From Phlebotomus papatasi (lineage: Eukaryota > Arthropoda > Insecta > Diptera > Psychodidae), in NCBI RefSeq assembly GCF_024763615.1, contig NC_077222.1, positions 72,850,001-72,914,000 of the forward strand: a DNA stretch of 64,000 bases, written 5' to 3'. The notes under the pieces are model-generated. The model had not been told where the DNA came from and did not search any database. It was given only the letters and a program-made list of their open reading frames with translations. Each line of letters begins with the position of its first letter. The first letter of the stretch is position 1. A program made the translations under genes and the position numbers. This document shows, one piece after another, positions 26,401 to 38,400 of the stretch.

Positions 26401-29400
26401 ACACTTCTACACATCATCAACTTCCGCAATTTAGATTATATTATATATATGTATGTATACATTGTATATTTTGCCAAAAGGAAGATGAAGAGTTTCTTGT
26501 TTGAACTTCAATCTCACCTCCTCATTTATCTCCCTTGGCACGATCACAGTGGCGGAATTGAGTGGTGATCTTTCTGTCTTGCGCTTTCAATTGCACGTTT
26601 CAGGATGATAAAAATATATATATAACTAGTCAACAAGTGAAGTTACTCTTGATGAATTGTGATGCTGAACAACACGAAAGAGATGTGTCGGGTGGCTCAA
26701 AAGAGATCATACCATGAACGTTTCACGGTGTTTCGAAAGGGAAATTCTCGCACCTCTCTCAAGGTTGAAGTCAGCGATTTGTACCGCAAGTTTTATGTGT
26801 TATAAATGTATATATCTGCATCTGCGGTGGATGCCACAGAATTGTATGTGCGTTTCACTGGCGCCAGCTCATGTGAAAAATAATTGTAAAATTTGTGTCG
26901 TATTTAGAAAATATTTATGCACACACACATATTCAATTTATTAATAATTCACTTCTCTCTGGATTTACAATCTTTGTCACCGACAAAGCTTTTAATAATG
27001 ATATTGCCTAAGTTACCACAATTTCATGCAACTAAAGTGCATTACTGCAAATTAATGTTTAACTGATTTCGCTCTTTCAATTTCTCAAGTGAACGTTGAA
27101 AAATATTACAATTTATCGTCTTGGTGTCTGCCAACTTGTTAATCCTTCTATTGTTTTAATAATATTTTAATTTAAAGCACAATTTTGATTTTTTTTTCTA
27201 AAGGAATTCTATGCTGGATATACTATAAGGTAGTCTAAAAATTCAATCAGATTAAAGGACTTAAGGTACAGGGGAAAGTAATCTCCCTTACAACGTTCAT
27301 GCTTTCGAATAATGTGGATTTTCTCTTATTTTTCCTAAGAGACTTACACATTTCTGTTAAATACAGGGTGGTTGAAAAAAAATGCAACAACTTTCAGAGC
27401 GCATAGCTGTCAAACCACTGGTGACAACGGTTTCATATTTTGCATAGTGGTAGTTCATTTTATCGGTTAAAAGCCTACAAAAGCATTTTTGATAATATTT
27501 TGCAAAACGTTTATAAACCGTAATGGAACTCAAACGTGACAATTTAATGTCGCTATATTTTGCAGGAAATTCGGAAGCAGCTATAGTTGGAGCTATCAAA
27601 ACCCTAAATGAAATTAAGCTTTCCGTTTTTCGAAACATAACTTGGTACAGGGATACTAGTAGCATTTTAAAATGCTTTGGTGGAGGTCTAAAGAAATTGC
27701 TCCATCGCTAGTCATCGTTCTTAAAGTGAAGAAGCAAATTGAACAAAATCTGCTTCATATCTGCAGACAAACGATCTCTGAGACGCATAGATCGCAAATA
27801 ACCATGAAATAAATTTTGTTAAATGACCTCTATATGAAGCCTTAAGAGTCCTGAAAAGGACGAGATTTCGTCGATCCTCAGAAAAAAGTTATGCTCGATC
27901 GACGAAGGAATAAATTCGCTTGCACGTTCGTGGTGAAGTTTAAATTTGTGGAAGAAATTCAAACTATTACACCTGCTATTTAATATATGGGTCATAATTC
28001 TTAAAATTAAAATTCACTTATTCGCCTAAAGTTAAAAAAAACAATAAAATTGCTTGTCAGTCTTTGAGTTTTTGACTTCAAGATTTTGAGCTATTCTGGA
28101 TTTTGGCCTGTCGGAATTTTAGCTATCACCGTTACTTGATTTAAATATTGTTCTCAAAAGCTTATAAAGCAATCAAAAAACCAAAAACACATTTTCACAG
28201 TAAGGGAAGTCTTTCAGGGTTCAAACTTTAAACACTTCATGTTTTTTTTCATATTCCTTTAGCGAATCTGACCTAGTGGCAATATATTTTAATAGCAAGT
28301 TTTAAGTCACACATTTCCTGCAGAAAATTATGTCAGATTCATTAAGCGAATATGTGCAAAATATGAAGTTTTTAAAGCCAGTGTGTGTTCGAAGACAGAA
28401 AGACTTCCCCTACTCCTTAAAACCCCACAGAGGGTGCAGTATTTTATTGTATAATCCCTCGCTTTTTCACATTTTGGGATTGGTCGAAAACATATTCTGC
28501 GATCTTTTTCAGAAGTTGCCTAAACGGAATTTTTATCCATATGCGAAAATATCCTTGAATTATTCCTAATAACGGTTTTGCAAGGTCAAAGGTGACAAAC
28601 GCTCCAGAAGCGTATTTTGTAATCGAATGGTATCATGTTTGGGTTATTTGGAAAGGTCTTGGGATTCCTGACAAGCCTGAACCGATACCAATCGGTTAAG
28701 AAACGATAAGTAATTTTTATCCGAAAATCAATTGTATTACAAATCGATTATGAACCAGCAAACAATATTAATGCAAAAGTAATTTTAAGGTATTCTCTTT
28801 TATTTCAGTAAAAGGTGGCAATTCAATTTTTAGTTAACCTATAGAACAAAAATAATAAAATTCTATTTTAGTAGAAGTTGCGGATATACTGAATCACTGG
28901 TGAATGTGTTTTTCCTTCCCGATACAGAAAACAAAACTTGGAATTTTAATAAAAACTCTTCAAAATTTGCTCTTTGCCTGACTGACAATATTTCATACTT
29001 TGCAAATATAATGTCTGATACGACAATTGCTTATACTGTGCATTTTCTGGGAAAATTGGCATCAATTCACTTTTAAAATTGAATTTTCAATATTTTCTTT
29101 AAAAAATTAAAGAATTTTAAAAGAATTTTAAAGAATTAATAAATTTTGAATAATTATGTTTTTTAAACAATAGAAAACTCGATACACAATGTGTAAAAAA
29201 AAAAGTTGTAGGGTAAATGTCCTAATTCGAAACCATTTCCAGACGCTTTAACTTTGACAGAAGATTCAACACTTTAAGTTCAATTTTTTTTGAAGAGAAT
29301 TACATAAATTTGCTCCTTGACTCTTCTAGAATGTTACTGTTTAGTGAAAATTATTTAAATATTATTTGAAAACTTCTTAAATACAAGAAAAATACGCGAG

Positions 29401-32400
29401 TGTAAAATGCTTCTAATGGAAACAAATTAAACCAAATGGAGACAAGGGAAAGTTTCTAATTGGAGACAAACAGTGTAAGTGAAACCGCGACGAAAGGCTT
29501 CCGAAACCTTGTTGAGTTGCCCTTGATTGCAGGATTTGTACTTATTCCTGGTCTTTTCTCCTTTCCCATCTAAAACAATAAGAAAATCTCTCCAAAAAAA
29601 ATCATATTTCCGGGGTTTCCTATTGAAGCATTTACAGACACTTCAGAAAAACCCTTTTTGTGCACAAAATAGGTAATTATTTCATTTGAAAACTTCACGT
29701 ACCGTTAACAATGAAAATTTGCATTTAATTTAGCTAAAATTAGCCAGAAATATGACATAAATGTTAAACAAAACGAATAAACAACAGTCACCTCATTGTG
29801 ATTTTCATTGGAAAACAAGATCTATCGATAAAAAATTCGATGGTGAAAAGGTATACTTTTAATTTTTCTGGGAAATTAACAATTTAAAATTTGTGAATAT
29901 GAATGGATTTTCGCTTTATTTGGAGCAATATTAACTAAATAATGGAACTGTGGTATAGAAAATATATAAATATAATAATTTAGTACTGTATTTATCGTGA
30001 AAACAATGACGTTTCCATTTGGGCCAATCCATCTCAAGACGACCATAGGGGTACCCTTCATGGTCTTAGATGTTTCTGAATTTTACATATGTTAAAGTAC
30101 ACGATAAAATAATATACCCCTATTTTTTTTTTTCGTCTGAAAAAAATTCCTGGCCGGAGATACATGGCGTCAAAGATGGCGCCTCGCGCTTCATTCCTCA
30201 ATTGCGATTTTTAGCAAATATTTTAAAATGCTCTATTTCGGGAACAGGTTGAGATTTCTTCTTACTCTTTTTTTTATTTGAAAGATAATTTTATACTCTT
30301 TAAAACGATATACTTGATTTTGCATTATCTGCTTAAGTTTTTTTGTAACGGTATTTTAAAAAATTTTTGAAAAAAATTAAAAATTAATTTTTCTCAAAAA
30401 CCCCATTCTCAAAAATTTTGATTTTTTTACTGTTGATCATTAACATTGAGTACTACATTCCCTGAAAAGGCGAGCTTCCACTTTTGCACTTACTTTTTTT
30501 TAAAAATATTTGAAAAATTACCATATTTTCAAAATTAAAAATAACCAGTTAAACTCAAAATTTTGAGTTCAACTTTTCAGGGAATATAGTACTCCACAAT
30601 ACTTATAAACAGCCAAAAAATCAAAATTTTTCGAAATCAAGTTTTTGAAAAAAAAAATTTTTTTGAGTTTTAAATAAAAATGTCTTTTATTGACAAAAAT
30701 AAGCCTTTAAATCATATTAAACACATGTACTAATTATGTTTTTTTTGTTTTCTTTTAGTTTTTCAAAAAAAAAAAAATTGGAAATTTTTTTGGATTATTT
30801 TTGAAAAAATTAAAAAAAAAATTTTTTTGAAATTCCGTTTAAAAAAAATCTACATATTGACACATGTGTCAAATGTATCTTAAAGTTTGATTTTTGTCAA
30901 TAAAAGACATTTTTATTTAAAACTCAAAAAAAATTTTTTTTTCAAAAACTTGATTTCGAAAAATTTTTATTTTTTGGCTGTTTATAAGTATTGTGGAGTA
31001 CTATATTCCCTGAAAAGTTGAACTCAAAATTTTGAGGTTAACTGGTTATTTTTAATTTTGAAAATATGGTAATTTTTCAAATATTTTTAAAAAAAAGTAA
31101 GTGCAAAAGTGGAAGCTCGCTTTTTCAGGGAATGTAGTACTCAATGTTACTGATCAACAGTAAAAAAATCAAAATTTTTGAGAATGGGGTTTTTGAGAAA
31201 AATTAATTTTTAATTTTTTTCAAAAATTTTTTAAAATACCGTTACAAAAAAACTTAAGCAGATAATGCAAAATCAAGTATATCGTTTTAAAGAGTATAAA
31301 ATTATCTTTCAAATAAAAAAAAGAGTAAGAAGAAATCTCAACCCGTTCCCGAAATAGAGCATTTTAAAATATTTGCTAAAAATCGCAATTGAGGAATGAA
31401 GCGCGAGGCGCCATCTTTGACGCCATGTATCTCCGGCCAGGAATTTTTTTCAGACGAAAAAAAAATAGGGGTATATTACTTTATCGTGTACTTTAACATA
31501 TGTAAAATTCAAAAACATCTAAGACCATGACCCCTCGATTTGCGATTTTTTCGGTCGTTTTAAGATGGATTGGCCCATTTGGAGTAGCGAAAAATTTCCA
31601 TTTGGAGCAGGTTTTGAATTAGCTTAATTTACCCTAATCCTCTGATTTATCTCTTCGAAATCAAATAGTTATTCAAAAACAATTAATATAATGTTTGTTT
31701 AAGGTATGCTGCAAAATACTTTTGCTTTCATTTAGGTAGTTTAGGCAAAAGGTGCAGCAAATGAGAGGGAAAGTGAGACTTGGCAATTGTTGACTTGTGA
31801 TGTATTGAATGATGGCACTGACCCACATTTTCTTTTTCTACTCAATCTCCACTTCAACTCTCAATTCATTGACACTTTGGGTTAATTGTGTCACCAAAAG
31901 TCTGTGATTATTTTGGTTTTGGTATTTTTTTATTGTTGAAACTTGAAAAGTTGAAAGGACCGTGAAAAATGTTGAGATAAAGCACCCGGCATTTAAGGAA
32001 TTTGGCATCAAGTTTTACCACAAACAGAAGAAGAATACAGTATAGGAATGAACATTAGCATTTCAAAAGAATGCTAAATAATACCAATTAGATGGTAAAT
32101 TAATTATTACCCAATTGATTATCTGCAATCATGAATAATTTCCCACAATAAATCTTATGTGGGGAATGTATAATTCTGTGAGACACATGCATAATAATTT
32201 GCTCAAGCTTTAAATGCAAAGTCATCATATAAATTGATGAATAATTCAAGCATGAATGAAGTTTATACATCTGAGAGCGCCATATAAGTTACACTCTATC
32301 TAGAGTTATGGAATATATATGTGGCTCTTGCATACCAATCATAAATTGTCTCATATTACCTTCAATGTTGATTTTTGTAAAATATTCTTTGTTTTCTTGT

Positions 32401-35400
32401 AGCTGGAATCATGTCTTCCACGTCCGGAGATTCTGTCAGGATATACTTCTCTGTTGGATGGTGCTATCATCAACAGTGTTGTGTTACAGATAGATCCAGA
32501 GCCTCAGCATCATTTGGTGAAGCTCATTGGACTCGATGGTGTCCTCCTGGCCAATGCAAGAGCCCGAAATTTTGATGCAATTGTTCGGAATTTGCGAAAT
32601 CTCTATGAAGAAGAATTGTGTCAGAGGGTTCTCATTTTGCCTGATTGCAGTGTTTTAGGACACTCTCCAGAGACACCACAGGGATTGGAACAGATGAAAT
32701 TGCTCCTGATACTGCTTCTTGGTGCCGCTGTTCAGTGTCCCAATAAGGAGTTATTTATTGGACGGATCAAAGAGCTCGATCTAGAAACACAGCATGCAAT
32801 TGTGGAGTTGATAAAGCAAGTCACGGACAATCAGAGTCTCGTGCTGACGAATGAATCGATGGAGCAATTAACGCCGGATATGATGTACAATCATTTGTTG
32901 CGAGTGACCAAAGAACGCGATCAATACCACTCGAATTGGATAACGAGTTTTACAATTGAAACGGAAGTGGCACACAATAATGGCCCACAGCGGATTAATT
33001 CAATGTCACCATCATCTGCTGCCACGACAAATGGTCCGGACAGTAATCACATGGTAGTGGAGTTGGCAGATCTCAAATCCAAGTTGCGAAAATTGCGTCA
33101 GGAATTGGAAGAAAAGTCCGAAGCATTTATGGAAGTGAAAGAAGAACTCGAGCATAAGACGTCGCAATATGAGAAATTGCGAACAGAAAGTCAAGAATGG
33201 TATACAGAGGCAAGAAGATCATCAGCATACAGGGATGAAGTGGATGTTCTCAGGGAGAGAGCAGAAAGAGCTGATCGTCTCGAGGTGGAAGTTCAGAAGC
33301 TCAGGGAGAAGCTCAGCGATGCAGAATTCTACAAGACGCGCGTTGAGGAGCTCCGTGAGGACAATCGAACACTCCTGGAGACAAAGTAAGTTAAAAATAT
33401 CCCGGAAATCCTTTTAACAATAATTTGATAGAATTGCGCAAATTAATCCCATTACAAGGGGGAAAAGACTCTATTGATAGCATGGCAAATAATTTTAGCA
33501 GAACAATCAATTCTCACCACAATTGCCCACTAAATAGCATTTCATTTTCCTCGCTATTTTTCGCAATTATCGCTGGTTCTTGTTTTTCGTGTGGAAAATT
33601 GGATAAATAAATTCTATGCAACAATTTCAAACTTTTTTGTATTTATATTTTAATTTTTTATTGGTTGCTTTCAAACATTTAGAAAAATAGGAAAATATGA
33701 TTATTATCATTTCATTTTACTTCTGCTCCGGTCGGTAATCTAGGCAAATATTTTTTACTACTTTTTAGTATTTTACTGATCGCAGATCCATTTTTCTAAC
33801 CCAAAAAAAATCGTTGATAAAGGAGAATGGGCAAAAATGTAGGGTAGATGGGGAGATAGTCCTACCTTTAGCCAGAGATAGGACTGAGCCCATTCGGTAC
33901 GTATTGGTATGGTATATAAATAATTTTAGAATCACCGAGACTAGAGTCAAAAAGGACTATCAATCGACCTCTCAGGACCTTACAATCTTTAGAAATAGTA
34001 ACTTTTTAACAAGCACCATATTTCTCTATAGAAGGCATACCCTTATACATATGAAATCTTTTTCATGATAGGGACAAAAATAGCTCAAAAATTTAAGTAA
34101 TTTTTCTGACGATACAAATGACTGATAATTTTCACTCTAATGAAAAATATTATGTTTGAGTACCGTCGTTGCGGGTGACTTTGCACGTTTTTTCGCTGTT
34201 TTTCACCTTTACCCTCTAAAAATGCATAGCTAAAGTGAAAGGAGGGGGGTGAATGGGTAAAATTATTTGTATTCAGTTGTTAATGAATGGATTTTGTGCC
34301 ACTAACATAATTTTTATAAAATTATACTATGTTAAAAAAATCAAGAAAAAAGGCTTGCACTTGGGATAAGGTGCGGGTGACTTTGCACTTTTTAATAAAT
34401 ACTAAAAAATCAACAATTTATGATAATAAACGACAATGAAGATCTTCAGTTCTAAGGGTAAGATGCACGAGATCTACAAGTTGACGTGGTCGCCATCTTG
34501 ATTTGACGTTTCTATCCGCCATTTTGAATAACTGTCAAACCCTAAAACTGATCCGATTGGGTTGAAATTTTAGTATGTTGTAGCTGATGTCAAGACCTTT
34601 TCAAAACGTATCTATGTTCCAGTCTACGTCAAGTATTTACCTAGATACAGAGGCTCAAACTTTAAAATTTTGTAATAGTCATATTTTGGCGGTCTTGTTT
34701 TTTTAATCTTCAATATTTGAAACCTAAGCGAAATGCCTCAGAAACCGTTAAAAATGGTTGAGGCTTTAATTTTTTTATATTTATTTACTCTAACATAATT
34801 AAAAAAAATAAACGAAAAGTGCATTTAAATAATTTTTTATTTTTCATTTTTGCGAAAACAGTTTTCAATATTCTCAAATAATGACCAGCACACAATGACT
34901 TTTGTTTGTAAACATGTTTTCAAAATTTCCCATGAGAATGAGCTAGATGATTAGATCCAGATCTCACTCACACTCATTGAAATGTCAAAAACATGTTTAC
35001 TAAACAAAAGTTATTGTGCGTTGCGCATAATGCGCTGTTTTAAACAAAAACATTACTTTTCTTTTTGTTTGTTTGTTAAATCTCATTGCCTAACGATAGT
35101 GCTGTCTTTTTTGTGATGGTTTTGATAAAAGAAGCTCCCTGTAGTTCTGTATTTATGAAAATGTCAAAATTTTGTACTTGGAGCCCCTATATCCAGACAA
35201 TCACTTGACCTAGATCGGATTTTATATATGTTCTGAAAAGGCCTTGACATTAGCTACAACATACTAAAATTTCAGCTCAATCGGATGAGATTTTTGTTTT
35301 AACAGTTATTCAAAATTACGGACAGAAACGTCTAATCAAGATGGCGACCATACCATCTTGTAGATCTCGGTCATTTTATCTTAAGTTCCCACAAAATTGG

Positions 35401-38400
35401 ATAATTTTTAGCCAAATATTTCTATAAAAAAGCTTTAGAAAGACCATTGTATGCAATTTTATAACATAAATCATGCGTTCTTAGGAAGATAATAGGGGAA
35501 AAAGGAATTTACTAAAAATAATGAACAAAATCGAAGTGGATTATTCTAGCCAGATAAATTTAGAATAGATTTGGGCAATTTACTTCTCTGAAATCGATTT
35601 TGGAATTGCATCTTCAGATAACTTTTTCACGGAGGCGTTTTTTGACAAAATACCTATATTAGCATTTCATTGACTATTACTGAAACTACAAGAATTCTTT
35701 TGAGGATCATTGTACCTTACTTGGTACATAACATATCCCTATATACTTTGACATGGTAGACCGGATCGGCGAAGACCATCAATTAGTGCTAAAATTTATG
35801 AAAGTCTTACGGACAGCAGAGTGCAAAGTCACCCCCCGAGTGCAAAGTCCCCCGCAATGACGACTCCATCCCATTCCTTGAGGCCCAGAACTCCGAGCCT
35901 GATCTTCACCCTTTCGTTGTTCTCTCCAGACTGACTTTTCTCCACCCATACTGTCTGACATTTCTTCCCCTCGTGGAAGGGAAATGGCACAGAAATTTTA
36001 AATAGTAACTGTAAAGATTATTATGGAAGAACAGCCGCCTACAGAATTTAAAAATTCGTCATTTTTGAGCTTAAAAATTTACTATATATCAAATATCTGA
36101 AGACGCATAAAATATTCTAGATTCCTTCAACCTTCTATACTTTGTACTTACGTACAAACATAAGTAAAAAACGAACTTTTGGTAGTCAGGAAAAATTATT
36201 AGGTGTGATTCCTTCTAATCACACCTATTTTGTAATCTTCGGATTTTCTCAAAGTGCTCCGATCGAGCTGAAATTCACAGGGTATATGTTTTGAACATCC
36301 CTAATGCCAAAAATCATAAGCCGGCAATTTCGGGTCCGGCTGCCATCCGGCCGGCCGGCCGTCCGTAGTACGCAATATCTCTGGTTTCTTTATGGGACAT
36401 CGATTTTCCGATCGTCCTTAAAGGGTTAAGTTCTCTTTTACAATTTATTCTTTGGAACAGACTTGAATGAATAGAAAATAAGTATTGCAAAATATTTCGA
36501 CTCACTTCTTAAGCAACTGAGATATGTTCTGTTCCGGTTAAAATCCCGAATGAGTCAGAATCCCGAAAAGCTAAAATCCTGAAAACCCAAAATCTCAAGA
36601 ACAAAAATCCAAAAAAGTCAAAATCCCAAAAGGTTAAAATTCTAAAAGGGACGAAATTATACGAAAGATAATGTGTAGAATAATTTCCCAAAACACTAAA
36701 AATTTCTCTTTGCAGCCAGCAAGAATAGATGCAATTGTGGAAGTAGCTATTACACTTTTAAGAGTTCAGGAATATGGCTTTCGGGATTTTGACGTTAAGA
36801 ATTTTGACTTTCAGGATTGTAGCTTTTCAGGATTTTGAATTTTCGGGATTTTCGCTTTCAGGGTTTTCACGTTCAGGATTTGACGTTTAGGATTTTTGTT
36901 CGGTATTTTGATTTTTTGTGATTTTGGCTTTCGGACGTTAGAGATTTTGGCTTTCGGGAACTTTGAAGTTTAGGATTTTGGCTTTTCAGGATTTGAATGG
37001 CTTTCGGGGTTTTCGCGCTCAATATTTTGACGTTTAGGATTTTGGCTTTTCTAGATTTTGATTTTTTGGGATTTTGGTTTTCAGGATTTTGACATTAGAG
37101 ATTTTGGCTTTTCGCGATTTTGGCTTACGAGACCCGTATATTTTCCCACATAATTTTGCGGTTTATTTTCGAGCAAAGGTTGTTACTTTTTCCAATACCT
37201 ATTCGAAAGTATAGGTCTCTTTTGTAGCGAAAGGTTAAACAATTTTGCCCATTCTCCTTTATAGAACTAATAAGGCTTACAAATCTAGCAGTAGAAGTGA
37301 TATTAATTGCATATGTGCCAAATAAAATAAAGATACCTTTAATTATCTCTTTGAGTGATAAAATCAGTAGAATCCAAGGTAAAATTATTTAAAAACTTAA
37401 TAGGTCGTTAGATTTTTATTTCCTAGATTGGAACCGCAAAAACAAATTTTTGACAATTTAATAAGAGCTTTTAGTTCATAATTTGATTCAATAATAAAAA
37501 TCGCTTATTTTACTTAAAGAATTTAATTCCCCATCTAGCGCTAAAGATTTCAGAATTTGTGTGAAAAAAAAATGTTCTGAGATAAATGCTTTACAGGGAA
37601 ATGCTGGAGGAGCAATTGCAGAGAGCGAGGAAAAGAAGTGATCATGCAATGGTTCTCGAATCAGAAATCATAAAATATCAGCAGAAGCTCAATGACATGG
37701 CTCTTGAGAGGGATGTAGATAAAAATAAGCTGCAAGAACTTGTAGATGAGAATACGCAGCTTCAACTGGCCACGAAAAATCTCACAGCTTTGTCAGATCT
37801 CAATCAGGAGACATCAGATCTTGAGGAGGAAAGTGTTTCGGCAGACAACAGTTTATCTGGTCAATTGACAAACAATGCCCAAACGAGAGCATTGCGTTTG
37901 GAATTGGAGAATAGACGATTACTTGCCACACTGGATGCCATGAAAGAGTCCTCATTTCATGAATCATCCAATAAAATTCTCGAATTGGAGAAGGAAAAGA
38001 AGAAGTTGTCTCTAAAGGTGGAGCAAATGCAGGAGAATTGCAAGAGGCAAGTTCAACAGATTCAGGAATTGGAGGATGTTTTTAAGAATGCCTTGGAGGA
38101 GAATAAAAAGCTTCAGGATAGTTTAGATGCACGACAGCAGGCAAATGATAGACAAGTTCAGGAACGTGAAGCTGATCGTATGAAAATTATCGATCTAGAG
38201 ACGCAAATTGAGACGCTGGTGAAGGAGAAACAACGAATACAGAATCTCAGTGACAGTATCCAAAGGAGAGCAGATGATGTGGAACGATTGTGTGACACAA
38301 AAACTCGGGAATGTGAATCTCTATCGGAGAAATTGGTGGACTTTGATAAGACGAGGAATCAATTGGATGATCTGAGGGAAAAGCTAAACACGATGGAGAA

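Larger units (their letters stand above)
34061..36429. mobile_element. TTAA-ended MITE, outer family, with large internal insertions
   Basis: 34061-34163 (ATAGGGACAAAAATAGC ... ATGAAAAATATTATG) matches 150-230 and 473-500 of the first copy. 35985-36200 and 36390-36429 match 540-780, ending CGTCCTTAAAGGGTTAA. The material between is later insertion: the foldback at 34164-35864 and a short element at 36201-36390. Confidence 0.6.

Noticed and set aside
36348..36362. CpG-island-like CCGGCCGGCCGGCCG
   Set aside because: Too short for an island and part of a small insertion within a MITE.
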